From: Arctopsyche grandis
Lineage: Eukaryota > Arthropoda > Insecta > Trichoptera > Hydropsychidae
Length of the DNA stretch: 64,000 bases
Assembly: GCF_051622035.1 (NCBI RefSeq)
Contig: NC_135355.1
Location: forward strand, 5,677,501 to 5,741,500
Direction of reading: 5' to 3'
A model generated the notes under the pieces. That model had not been told where the DNA came from, searched no databases, and saw only the letters and a program-made list of their open reading frames with translations. This document shows positions 44,485 through 56,016 of the stretch, one piece after another. How positions within the stretch are numbered: position 1 is the stretch's first letter; each line of letters opens with the position of its first letter. Both the position numbers and the translations under genes were made by a program.

Positions 44485-44870
44485 CCTATATATACGCCAC
44501 TGGATTCGATAAGTATCGATCTGTTTAGATTTCTATATAAGCATTTTGTTAGATGTTTGCGCATGATCAGGGTTGCCACACATTAAATGTCTTCAATTGG
44601 TTGAAAAAAAGATTAATAACAATATTTATCATATATTATATATTGAGTTTAAATTATTACTTTATCTATGTACATATGTATGTAGTAACAATAGATGAAG
44701 TTTTTTTTTTTTTTTTTCAAATTGAAAAGCAAGTCAATTTTTTTCTAAATTATTATAGGTATGTATAAGATATTCTATTTTTTTTGTTGTTTTTTTATTT
44801 ATTAAATAATTAATATTTGTTTATTTTACTCATTTGGATTATCAAGTTCAAATAATCACACAATGCTTAA

Positions 44871-45167
44871 GGTCTGACCGCACTATGCGTCTGCGACACG
44901 AACGGCAGCGTGCGGCCAAATATTGTTTGTATGAAATTGTATGAGTTATAACTAGAGGTAGGATAGCCAAGTTGTAAATCCTTTGTAAAAAAGGTTCGGC
45001 AAACCTTTAACAATGCATTTACAACATTTGAACAATAAACGACACCTTGGCTAACGTACCTCTAGTTATAACTCACTACGCGTCACGCGACAGAGTTGCC
45101 TTTTGTATCAACTTTGCCGTGTTGTGTCGTGCTGCAGCAGTCGACGGCCGTATAGTGCGGTCAGACC
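44871..45167. mobile_element. TTAA-flanked palindrome family T5 with an inner palindrome
   Basis: The outer ends GGTCTGACCGCACTAT and ATAGTGCGGTCAGACC are perfect complements flanked by TTAA at 44867-44870 and 45168-45171. Inside, GAGTTATAACTAGAGGTA (about 44943) and TACCTCTAGTTATAACTC (about 45056) form a second inverted pair. Between them CAAACCTTTAACAATGCATT-like sequence resembles 2795-2840. GGTCTGACC-type ends also occur in Harbinger elements, so TTA/TAA duplication is an alternative reading. Confidence 0.75.
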
Positions 45168-45177
45168 TTAATGATTA

Positions 45178-45425
45178 CACTGAGCAACAAAAAAATCACG
45201 TTTTTGAGTTACCAAAGCGGAGACTAACCAATCTTTACTAAGTTTGACCCACTGAATTCGAATATGATAATGATTTTTGTCGGTTAGTGATCGTTTGTGA
45301 GATATGAGCGTTTAAAAAAATGCGCGATTTTTACAGTTTTTTGGCTTTTGCAGTCTCTAACTCAAAACTTCGTATTGTTGTGCTCAAAGTGAGTATTGGA
45401 ATCAATAGTCGGATGTTTTTTCTAT
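45178..45425. mobile_element. MITE arm, same family as 12321-12824
   Basis: It starts CACTGAGCAACAAAAAAATC and shares ACGTTTTTGAGTTACC, CTAACCAATCTTTACTAA, CCACTGAATTCGAATATGAT and GAGTATTGGAATCAATAGTC with the copies elsewhere. The second arm is missing. Confidence 0.65.
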
Positions 45426-45458
45426 TTATTGTTATTTTTTATTGATTTAAAATACTTA

Positions 45459-45915
45459 GCCAGCAGCATAGCTCGGTCGTTAAGCTTCTGCTTAGCGTCG
45501 AGAGGCACCGGGTTCGATCCCATGAGCTGACCTCGATTGAAAAGCGTTATTCTGAGTATATCTGTAGTGCTGCTGGTCAGACCTGGATATTTGTGACTCC
45601 AGGTCGATCGTTTCCTATCAGAGTTTGCCAATTTTCTCTGATTTCATTGTTGACGCGGTTCCCGGTAAAATTGGCTAAATATCCTTCCTACCTACTATGT
45701 CACCACTATTTGAGATTGATTAATGTGCAATAAAATTTATGTACAATACATAGATGTCTCGTTAATTTGCGAGTTTTTCAGTGTCTCGTAATTCAGCGAC
45801 TTGCATAATAAAATAAAATAAAATGTTACAATGATTGTAATTGGCCAGGAAGGCGCATTGGGGTTACCTGTAAGGCCTTACTGGTATATATGTAAAAAAT
45901 AAATAAATAAATACA
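45459..45915 (+). mobile_element. SINE, plus strand, best preserved copy
   Basis: The tRNA-like head has an A-box region (AGCATAGCTCGGTCGTTAAG) and an exact B box (GGGTTCGATCCC). The body contains GGTCAGACCTGGATATTTG, GACTCCAGGTCGATCGTTTC and GAGTTTGCCAATTTTCTCTG. The tail GGCCAGGAAGGCGCATTGG is followed by (AAAT)n at 45897-45915. Confidence 0.85.
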
Positions 45916-47925
45916 TTATAATTAATTGTCTGGTACCTCTCCTTATAGGTGTCCTCTTTTTTTTTAAGTTTTTGAATTCGATTATCTCCCAAACCGCTAA
46001 TCGAATCGGACTGAATATTTTTTACATGTAATAGGAATGATAAATTTTATACCCCAATATTTTTTCCCAAGCCGGGAGTAGTACTTTTACTCTAGATAAT
46101 CGAGGTTTTTCAATTTTTTTCTCAGAAATCCTTTGGTTTCTTGAACTGAAATTTCGTATCTACTAGTTTAAGCTTAATACCAAGTTATTTTTTATTTTAT
46201 ATACGGCCGCAAGGTCCATTGAACAATAATAATATAGAACATACATAATAATAACATATAAATATAAAATTAATTATGTATAAAATTTGGTAAGCATCCG
46301 TCAACCGGAAATGGCAGTTTACTCTTGTTCGATATTTTTAGCAATAAATTCAATTGCAAAGTTTGGAAAAATGCTGGCGGAGAACTATGCAGCTTGAGAA
46401 TTGGTAGGTATAAAAATAAACACGGCAAATATTTCAATTGTATTTTATTTTCCATATAATTGATATTGAAAAATATATCAAAAGAAAAATTTACACACTA
46501 AAACAAAATAATAACATATAAATATAAAACGTGCAATATAAAAAAAACGTTAAGTACACATGAAAAATCATGAGAATGTTTTCCGTATTGATTAATAATA
46601 TTACAATATACCTCGCTAATTATAGTTAAATTTTCAATTCATCAACTAAACCATACAAATACCTGATTACAAAACTTTTGAAATGAGTCTACGTTTACAG
46701 ATTTATTAATATTTAATATTTTTAAATTTAATTTTAAACGAAACGCTATTTCATACCACGAGATACTTAACTATAATATATAATATAATATTATGAAAGC
46801 ACAATGTATTACAAAAGGAACTTGTGCCGAACGAGATTCAAATATAAAGATACACAATCGAACTCAGTTAGACTAAGCATATAAATATTCTCACGATGAT
46901 TCTACGATACAAACTAATCATCTACAATCATTTTGAACGCTCTGAAGTGTACTCAGCCCATCGGCTATGCTAAAAAATTCAAACAAAAACAACTAAAAGA
47001 AATAGTCGTGATTTATTAAGCTTTAATTCGAATCAGAACATTCAGTATATTCTCGATCATTGAGAGAATGTATAAAAGGAATACTTTATTTTAATTTTAC
47101 ATTTCAATTACAAATATATTCATAGCACCCATAAAACGTGATCGTCGTAAAACATGCATTCCATGAAATTGATGTTGAAATTTTAATCCCGAGCAAATAC
47201 AATTAAATAAAAAAGCTTAACCTAAACAAACCGATTGCCATCGAGTTTGATCAATTATGCAAGTTTAAAAATATACATATTGTATCACACAATTTAATAA
47301 TATAATAGTTGCCGGAGTTTATATTATCAAACATTAATTCTAAATACACAAATCAACACGCTATTTCATATTTTGCAATTTAAACAAATAAAAAGCTAGC
47401 GCTAACAATAAGAATCGAGTAAAATTCGTAGTATTACGACTGTAAAATCAGAAAATTGAGTAAATTCAGTCAGTCGAATAAAAAGTAAATAAAAAAGATT
47501 CGACATTGTCTTTTTGACGCTCGTCTTTTGCATTCAAACACATTTGGAATGGAAAACATTTAGAATAATGGACAGTTTAGAATGAAACGTCTGATTTTTT
47601 ATTTATTTTTAAATCTGCGTATGGAAGACTTTGTAGGCATCTTTAAGTTTGATCGTTGCAAAGAATAAATATAAATAATTACAGTGCCGTGCTTAAGACA
47701 ATCACTGTAGTCATGCAAAAAGTTTAAGTCTAATGGCAGTGAAGTGGTCTGAAAGTTAAAAAAAAAGAATCATTCAACCATAAAAATCAGTCGTGATAAT
47801 ATAATAAGTCCATGAGTACATTAACATGAGATCTGGGAAAAGTAGTTATCTATACTAAAAACAATCTATACTTTAATGAATTATATATACATGTTTTGTA
47901 ATGACATAGTCCATTTGTCCTGATG
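45916..47925. other. Gene-free AT-rich interval
   Basis: I see no exon, RNA gene or delimitable repeat here. Short ORFs (for example near 46270-46455) lack coding character. It could include the UTR of an unseen gene, but nothing in the sequence shows this. Confidence 0.5.
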
Positions 47926-48441
47926 TTAGCCCTTTGCCCGCGGCAATAAATATAGCGAACAAGCCCTGTACGCGGCGGCACCTTTTTCGCAAATTTGGCA
48001 ATCGAGTTTTCGGCCTTAAATACAGATTTTAATATTTACTCAAGTAACCAGATATGTTAATTAACACATAAAGTATTATTTTAAATAATAAAATACATAA
48101 TATATCTCGAAGTTTAGGCTTAATTGTCAAATAATCATTCTTCATACGATTGAGATGTTCGTCGCCATTGTTCAATAGACGTGACGTCACATAAACGAGG
48201 TTTCAGTATGGTTCCACAAAAAACTAATTTTGACTGGTATATATTAATTTTAAGCAAATTGAATAGATGGCATTCAACTCTCAGTAATATATTCAACCAA
48301 TTTTGAACCTTAAAACAGTTGAAATAGGCGCATATAAGGCTCAAAATCCCGTGCAAAGTTCAGAAATTCTATGGAAGACAGCCGCGCTACAGACTTGTCG
48401 CGCAAAGCTTCCATAAAAGACGGCCGCGGGCAAACGGTTAA
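47926..48441. mobile_element. TTAA-type element, family T6
   Basis: The left end TTAGCCCTTTGCCCGCGGC and the right end GCCGCGGGCAAACGGTTAA are inverted repeats. The right flank is TTAA and the left is mutated to TTAG. The 516-bp interior has no transposase. The subterminal GTCGCGC/GTACGCGGCGG segments are GC-rich in an AT-rich region. Confidence 0.75.
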
Positions 48442-49691
48442 GTATAGTATATTTTGATTGAAGATGTATATGAGAATAAAATTATAGTTCAATTGTACAT
48501 ATAAAGGTTTATATAAAACAATTTATATATGTAATATTTAATTCATAAACCAGAGGCATTCGATTGGTTGATTAATACGAGAGAAATTTGAGCTGATCCC
48601 GATTGGAGGGACGGATCTGCTAATACATATATGTAGATCACATTTTTAGATTTTTATATATAAAAATAAATATGTAACCGTAGTTTGTGTAAGTTACAAA
48701 AACCGATGTGATTTTTTTTAAGGGCTCGATTAAAATTCACCGTCGAATTTTGACTTTAATACGAAAAGATTATTTTATGTACGTAATCGATAAATAGAAA
48801 AAAGCACAATACAAATTTTCTTTTTTAATTCAACAGCATTATATTAATATTTAGAAAGTTTTTTTATTTTATTTTAAATATGTAATGTAAAATTTTTAAT
48901 ATCATTTCATTTCTGATATACACACTTATAAGCGAATATAAACATCATACTTTAACAATCTTAGGCATCTAATTTCAATATAAAATTGTTATCTACTATA
49001 AAAATGAACCACAGGTATTTTTTTATACATTGTATATTGGAGTACACATACAAGGCAATGAATTATTTTTAATATTTGGATTTTTAGCCGTTTTCATCCG
49101 TCGAAATTGTTTAATTAAATTTCACAAAACAAAAAAAAAACCCCCGATACCCAAAGAGTATATTTAAAATTTTTAATAACGCTTATAAATCAATTTTAAA
49201 AAACGAAAATTTGTGTACAAGAAATTTTCATCAGATGAACGAAAACAGCCCTAGGCGTGTCACATACAAATAATTGTAAAATGGACAAATTATACATACA
49301 TACGATCTATCATAGCAGTCATTTGCAATTTACTAAACATTTGATTCAAATAAATTTTAATAAAAAGTCAGTCGTATCAAAATTTGTGCATAGTCATTGT
49401 GAAGATTGAGGAATCAGAAACATGAAGAAATCACCAAATACGGTAAATCTTTCAAGTACTCTGTGATATTTTTTTAAACATACGAGAGACGTTCTACACA
49501 ACACTGGATACTTACATATAATTAGGGATTGCAATTTACCTCCAAATTTCATTAACCGGTAAACGGTAAATAATTTCTCTGATTACCGCTACTAAACTTA
49601 CTTTTTTATAAAAACGTTAACCTAAATTGAACCATAAATAATTAAAAATAAATTTCAGGTGAATAATGTCATATAAATACATTCGTAATAA
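48442..49691. other. Gene-free AT-rich interval
   Basis: No coding pattern, tRNA or delimitable repeat is visible. Composition is strongly AT-rich with homopolymer A runs. Confidence 0.5.
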
Positions 49692-49770
49692 TTAACCGCT
49701 TAGCTGCCCAAAGCGCCTTAAGGCGCAAACAGCCGTATCTATTATACGCTCAGCGCGTCAAAGCGGTTAA
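49692..49770. mobile_element. TTAA micro-MITE, family T4, second copy
   Basis: The 79-bp element is flanked by TTAA, with the same left arm (CCGCTTAGCTGCCCAAAGCG) as 24795-24884 and a shortened right arm (GTCAAAGCGGTTAA). Confidence 0.85.
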
Positions 49771-50188
49771 TAATCATAATTGAAACAACCGTCTGATCGC
49801 ATTTACGACTTGGTTGATCTGTGTTGCCACTCTCAAGCATGCATCAGTGATGCTACAAGAATACTGTCAAACTGACAGAAGGCTCGCTCTATTCGCTATA
49901 AGTCATTACAATGAGTTATTATTACTATGTTACCACTGTACAAAACTTCAAAATAAAACAATAAAAGAGAAATATGATGAGTTTTACTGCCATTCATACC
50001 CCCTCCGCTCAAAATTTTATTCATTTTGGACATTTAATACTGAAAATAAACAAATTCCAAACAACAATTCGCCATTCGCATCGATTTTTAATACAATAAT
50101 ATGTCTGTATATGTATTTAATTCACGATTTAATTTAATTCTGACCAAGTTTATCAGTAAATCGGCAATGCAATCCCTACTTATATAAT

Positions 50189-50378
50189 GGTTCGGTGATT
50201 ACTGGTCACAAAGTCACTAAAATCTCTATAACGGAACATCTGGCAGCCGAAAAGTCCATCATACTAACGATAACTATCATAGTAACGAGAACTTGAGTGC
50301 CAAATATTGTGTATTCGCGATTTTCATGGCAAAAATTGTCTTTGTGACCACCCCAATGTGACGAATAGTCCAATTACC
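50189..50378. mobile_element. Short MITE with 9-bp TSD, second copy
   Basis: It is nearly identical to 2875-3078 (14 bases shorter near the left end) and flanked by TTATATAAT at 50180-50188 and 50379-50387. Confidence 0.8.
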
Positions 50379-50595
50379 TTATATAATACACATCATTGTA
50401 AGTGGAAATGAAATTCACATAATGTTAAAAATTTTGTGCCCATAGTTCACTTACGATAAATTCAGAATCAGATTTAAAGTTCCAGCAGCGGAGATGAGAT
50501 TTCTCAATGTAATTGCGAAGTGAAAATGTTTATGCAACACTAGAAAATGATTCACTAACCCTTTATATTGAGAAATATGACTTAAGTTGGAAAGG

Positions 50596-50835
50596 CTAAT
50601 GTGTGGCCTATGGCTGAGAAAGGGTATGTTACGACTGATTGTGAGAAGGGGTAGAGATGTAACGGTTAGTCGCAGTTGGACCTATGCTCCGCACGAATCA
50701 TCTTAATAAACAACATGACTGAAAATGCACATGTTTGGTCTTCACCTCAACCGCCACATCCCAACCGTGGTCCTGAACAGCGTCACCTGTTAGGATTCTC
50801 TACCACATATATAGTACCCAAAAATGAAAGATTGG
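50596..50835 (+). repeat. Dispersed repeat shared with 56573-56735
   Basis: AACAACATGACTGAAAA, TGTTTGGTCTTCACCTC, CACATCC.AACCGTGGTCCT and CAGCGT.A/CTCTG..AGGATT occur in both places. The class is unknown; it may be a LINE or SINE 3' part. No gene is seen between 50836 and 51177. Confidence 0.5.
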
Positions 50836-51177
50836 CCCAAAAGGTATCGGGAGAAACAGTTGAGTTTAGTCTGTAAAAGATTGAGAACAGGTTCCAGTAG
50901 TGGATTCTAAGCATATGTTTAAATACGAGTTATATATCTTCAGTATAATGAGCAAACGTCTCTCGTACGTATATGGTAGTAATGTTTCAATCGATGGATA
51001 TAGAATCAATTGACAGTGAGTTAGAATATTTCGACGCGTTTGAACAACGTTACTAAATATAATCGACTTTGGATATTGTCGCGAGAAATCATAAGGAACT
51101 TATCGATTAAAACAAGTCTCTATAGAGTGTGAGATTCATTTCAACTTATATTTAGTGCGAGCGTTGCATTCCAACGC

Positions 51178-53559
51178 TCACTGAGAAGACAAGGACACTT
51201 TCTTTTGATCGTTGACATTGGAGACGGGGCCGTCGAGGCCCTTTGCCGGCTCGATGATGTGCTTTTGCAACATTTCCGCTTTCTCCGACTTGGCCTGGTC
51301 GCATATCTTATCGTGGTAGCCGTCCACAAAGGGTATATCTTTATTATCGAAGTGTAAACTGTCGGAAAGTATCGACGCGTCCCGATGTTGATAATTAGAA
51401 TACGGCGCACGATCGTTCAGCGACAGCGAGCTGAACGAGTCTGCGGGATTGTCCGAGTGCTGTTTCAGATCGGAGCACGCGGTGATGTGATTCAATTCGA
51501 TTTTACTGTCGTTCGGCGATTGATTATTGTCTTGCGAGTTTATTTTCTGTTTAGAATTGTATCTCGACGGTGTTTGGTGGTTGACGCTTTGCTTTTGCTT
51601 GTCGTATTTATGCGGAGTGTGCTCTTTGGGTTCGGAGTTTTTCTCCGATTCTTTGCTCGTCAAGTTTTCTTTCGATTCCTGGTTGGTGTTGGCCGTCGAG
51701 GGTTGCGACGTTGAATTGTCCACGTTGTTCGCATACTCCGTCTTTAGTATATTATTATGGTCCGTTCTAGATTGGTTAGTGTTAAGGGTATTGTTGACGT
51801 TTTCGCACAATACTTGTGCATCGTTGATGTAATTATTGTCTGATGTCACAGGAGGTATCGGTACGTTTCTAGACGCTTCGTTCACGTGATTGTTGTCGGT
51901 GGGGGGTTTCTGTTCGTGCTCTGGACCGTCTATGTGGTATATTTTGTGTGTAACGTCCGGGTTATGCTCTAGGTTCTTTAGCTTTTCCTTTTCCCTGTGA
52001 GCTTGTACGGCGTGCCACACGTCTTTCAACTCACCAGCTAAGTCGCGATCCTTTAAAATGGTCGGCTTTTTAGTTAGGAACAGTCCCGGGTTCATCGCTT
52101 CCACAAAGTCACACAGAAGACTCACCAGAGCGTCACGTTCCTAAAAAATAACATTAAAATTGTGACAGGATACAAATTACAATTTATAATATTAATCTAA
52201 ATATATTATACATGTGAATAAAAAATGTGTCGCAAAGTCGAGATCTGGATAAATTGTTTTCTCATATTCGAAAACAGTGCATGGTGCATAGTACAGAGCG
52301 TGTACGGGTGGACTGATTGTGTACAACATATTTTGTAACCATAGATGAGACACTTGCCCTAAGACATGCCCATTTGATTTCATTAAAAAATATAATTAGT
52401 GTATATTACACAAAAGAGGTGATCAAATAGAACATGCATTTATGGATATACACCAAGAAAATATGTCTTGGTTATATTGATAAATAAAAAAAAAAAGAAC
52501 AATAATCATTTATCTTTCCAAAGAAAATTTTAACTACCTAATAACAAACCAAAGAAAATGTGTACGTGTTTAATGAAAAAAAAAATGACAAATTGTGAAT
52601 TTTGAAAAGCAGACAAAATATTTATACTCAATAATGCATAAACGTAATATGTAAAATAAGTGGTTTCAAAATGATCCCGTACACAATGAAGAATTAATAA
52701 GAAGATTATTGTGGTGTGTAATAAAAATCATTGTTATATTCGAATTCAATGGCTCAAATTTAATAAAGATTGAATAGTCAACGAGGTGGTCGCCAACGTC
52801 CGGATGCAGACCAGGTATTAGGAAGAAGAAGAAAAGTCTTTGCTCTGATACTTAATTTTTTTGCTCAGTGTAATTAAAAAAATAATGAATCTTCAAGTAG
52901 AATATACAAATATTTCATCTTGATAATGATCAATAGTCGTTTTAAAAGATGAGTGATCTCACTCAGATCAACAAAAGTATTTCAAGAAAGAGTAAGCAAC
53001 TTATCAATTCCTGTATTTACAATAATAATAGAATACATTTCACTGAACGTATTCATAATTTACAATACATACGTATATGTTATGATAATATTGCATTAGG
53101 CCCGAATGAAGTATTGGTATGAATAATTGAATCCTGTATACCTGAGGATTAGTAGCGTTTTTTCCGTTAATTTTCAATATCTCAGGATTCACCATGACCG
53201 CAAAAACGATCAAAGGAGGCCTGTTACAATTTGGCGTACATCCATGTGAAATCTGAAATGTATATTAATTAACCACCGATTATAATCCTTCTATTACGAT
53301 TTAAATATACTATATAAAAAGTGCAAAATGAAAATACCTGCATTCCCCCGTAGAGAGGAATGAGATCAGCGCATTGTTTAGTGTTGGCGATCTGCTTCCA
53401 GCTCATAACGTTGATGTACAACTTCTCCAAGGTGCCCCTGATGGAATCCTGGATGCACATGTGCGGCTGGGGCGGATTCTTGAACGGTTTATATCCGCGG
53501 GGCCCGCGCATGCTCTGAGGCGGCCGGTGCACCGACTCCGGATTGTACGACCCTTCCAT
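51178..53559 (-). CDS. PIH1-domain protein (HSP90/R2TP-type co-chaperone family)
   Basis: Coding exons on the minus strand are 53559-53338 (74 codons), 53252-53142 (37 codons) and 52140-51178 (320 codons plus stop), all phase 0 with GT/AG borders; 431 residues. Residues about 30-165 resemble a PIH1 N-terminal domain: LEKLYINVMSWKQIANTKQ, IPLYGGM, then NRPPLIVFAVMVNPEILKIN and ALVSLLCDFVEAMNPGLFL. PIH1 proteins (PIH1D1, PIH1D2, DNAAF2, DNAAF6) hold clients on HSP90, for R2TP complexes or ciliary dynein assembly. After residue 190 the protein is a low-complexity Asn/Ser/Glu-rich tail of about 230 residues with no recognised domain, unusual for the short members of the family. The start has MEGSYNPESVHRPPQSMRGP, a disordered leader. 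Which PIH1 subfamily it belongs to I cannot say. Confidence 0.75.
52716..52872. mobile_element. MITE remnant interrupted by a LINE tail, in PIH1 gene intron 2
   Basis: TTCGAATTCAATGGCTCAAA and TTTTTTTGCTCAGTGTAATT belong to the MITE family at 12321 and 45178. Between them, 52786-52835 (GTGGTCGCCAACGTCCGGAT, then GAAGAAGAAGAAAAG) matches the 3' end of the LINE at 56017-56572, a very short 5'-truncated insertion. Confidence 0.6.
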
Positions 53560-53604
53560 GTTGAACTACTGGAAACGTCGAATTATCAAATTATTTTTAC
53601 GTAT

Positions 53605-54700
53605 ATTTATTTATTTATTTAATAGTTTTGGACCATTGTGGCATTACAGGAAGAACCTAATGCGCCACAATGGCCTACATTTGAAAAAGATATAAAAACA
53701 TGATATAAAAACAAGTAAACTGTAAATAAAGGAAAAAAGTAAAAGCAGAAAACATGGTAAAATAAAATAATAATAAAAAAAAAGTAACAAAAGGAAAATA
53801 ATACATCATTCAGAGAGAAAAAAAAATAGCAAAAGTGTAAAAATTAAAAATAAAATCCATAAATCCCATTCTTTGTTTACACTGAACAAAATTAAAATAG
53901 TATATAAAAATATACAAAGGAGAAAGAAAAAGTAAAATAAAATAAAACAAAATATAAATAAAAATAAAATCACAGCGAGGCCCAAATGGAAGAGAGTAGA
54001 TTAAGATTCCACTCATTCATCACATTCAAATTAAGAAAGTAATGATGAGCGCAGGTTACCAGATAAATATGTTAAAATAATATCCGATAATCTACGCTCC
54101 CCACGGTGGAAAATATCACATTCAGGGACAGCAGCAACGATTTCATTGAGAAGTCGAATAGCTCTTGGAATAGGAGCCATTCGAAAAAGAACTGTGCGAG
54201 CAGCAGGTACAACCATCAAATGATGATGTCTACCACGCACATAATTATTAGGGACATAAAGTCCCAACTGTTCCAGCAACAACGGGCATGACGTATTACC
54301 ACGCAATAGCTGGAGAACGAAACGAATTAACGAGAAGTTTCTCCGAAGTTCAAGGGAATTATACCCAAGCATGCCCAAAAGGAAAGGAGTAGGATAGAGA
54401 TATGGGTAATACCCATACTCTTTCTTATAAAGAAAACGAAGAAATGCTTTTTGCACTTTTTCTATAATAAGAGAGTAGTTTGCTTCATGCGGATTCCACA
54501 CAATTTAATTATACTCTAGCTTACTTCTAACAAGCGAGTTGAAAAGCAAGCGAGAAGACAAGGGGTTGGAGAATAATCTAGCATATCTCAAGACAAATCC
54601 AAGTCGACGAAAGGAAACGTCAGCGATTGTATATACATATATATGTAGGGTCGGAATTGAACGAAAGGCTGACGTATGGGCTATGACCATTGAAGTATAA
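53605..54700 (-). mobile_element. LINE 3' fragment (Jockey/I-like), minus strand
   Basis: The minus strand encodes the region after the reverse transcriptase: LVRSKLEYN, an in-frame stop at 54507-54505, then VWNPHEANYSLIIEKVQKAF, PTPFLLGMLGYNSLELRRNF, and a stop at 54031. The YN.IVWNP..... motif followed by VQ..F is typical of insect non-LTR elements. The 3' UTR ends in ACATTTGAAAAAG-rich DNA, then CCATTGTGGCATTACAGG and a (TAAA)n tail at 53605-53623. An inverted sister is at 55224-56013. Confidence 0.85.
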
Positions 54701-54836
54701 TGTATAGAATAGTCATTCCTAACAAAAGTATCGCTTAAAAGCGAGCCATCGAAGAGAGAGACGGAAAGTCAGAAGAGAGACAAAAGCGTGAGGAAAAAAA
54801 ATTCGTGGAAGTGATCGTCCCTTACAACAAGTGGAC

Positions 54837-55175
54837 AAAACAGCTGACATCTCCGGGCACACGGATTTTTTGTGGCAACATTTTTAGGGGCTGAGAGCAA
54901 TTCTATGCATACTACTTCAATGTAGATAAAGTAATGATAACTGTTTTTCAATGAGTGAGGCTGGTCCGAACATCTAGCACGTGCACATACAGATGTTCGG
55001 ACTTTGTCGTACTAATACTACCACACAATTTCACTAGTAGAGCCTATTCCAAAGAGATCCTACTGCTACATAGCTTAACAAACAACTGAGCAAAACAGCC
55101 GAAATCTCCGTCTGCACGGAGTTTTTGTAGCAACATTTTTGGAAGCTGAGAGCGCTTCTACCCATTCTACTTCAA
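54837..55175 (+). repeat. Direct duplication flanking a hairpin, between the inverted LINEs
   Basis: An 84-bp block (AAAACAGCTGACATCTCCG ... ACTACTTCAATG) at 54837-54920 recurs with about 80 percent identity at 55093-55175. Between them lies a hairpin, CCGAACATCT ... AGATGTTCGG (54967-55001), with CACGTGCAC in the loop. It has no recognised class. Confidence 0.65.
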
Positions 55176-55223
55176 TGGCTATGACTGATTGTGGGGTGAG
55201 GGATGAAAGGGACAGAGATGTAC

Positions 55224-56013
55224 GATCGAAAAAGTGCAAAAAGCATTTGTTCGTTTTATCTATAAGAAAGAGTTTTGGTGCTGCCCATATCTCTACCCTA
55301 CTCCTTTCCTTTTGGGCATGCTTGGGTATAATTCCCTTGAACTTGGGAGAAATTTCACATTAATTCGTTTCGTTCTCCAACTACTGCGAGGTAATACGTC
55401 ATGCCCGTTGTTGCTGGAACAGTTGGGACTTTATGTCCCTAATAACTATGTATGTGTGTGGTAGACATCATCATTTGATGGTTGTACCTCCTGCTCGCAC
55501 AGTTATTTTTCGAATGGCTCCTATTCCAAGAGCTATTCGACTTCTCAATGAAATCGTTGCTGCCGTGCCCGAATGCGATATTTTCCAACTAAGTGAGCGT
55601 AGATTATCGGATATTATTTTAACATATTTATCTGGTAACGTGCGCTCATCATTATTTTCTTAATTTGAATTTGATGTATGTGTGGAATCTTAATCTACTC
55701 TCTTCCATTTGGGCCTCGCTGTGTTTTTATTTTATTTTACTATTTCTTTTTCTTTCTCCTTATGTATATTTTAGGTACTATTTTTTTTTGTTCGTTGTAA
55801 AACTAAGAATAGGATTCGAGGATTTTATTTATTTGATTTTTACACCTTTGTTTATTTTTCTTTTGTTTTATTTTTTTTTTATTCATCATGTTTTTCTGCC
55901 TTTGCATTTTTGCTTTTTATTTTTTCTTTATCAAATGTAGGCCATTGTGGCGTATTAGGTTCTTCCTGTAATGCCACAATGGTCCAAAACTAACTATAAA
56001 TAAATAAATAAAT
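55224..56013 (+). mobile_element. LINE 3' fragment (Jockey/I-like), plus strand
   Basis: It starts abruptly with KVQKAFVRFIYKKE and repeats the protein of 53605-54700 (PTPFLLGMLGYNSLELGRNF, RAIRLLNEIVAAVPECDIF), with a frameshift near 55455. The 3' end is CCATTGTGGCGTATTAGG ... ATGCCACAATGGTCC and a TAAA tail at 55995-56013. It is 5'-truncated. Confidence 0.85.
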
Positions 56014-56016
56014 GTA

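Noticed and set aside
45422-45631. ORF MANSDRKRSTWSHKYPG, also at 60999-61193
   Set aside because: It is the reverse strand of a SINE; the shared peptide reflects repeat copies.
49814-50137. 107-codon ORF in AT-rich DNA
   Set aside because: No domain, no splice signals, no similarity seen; likely chance.
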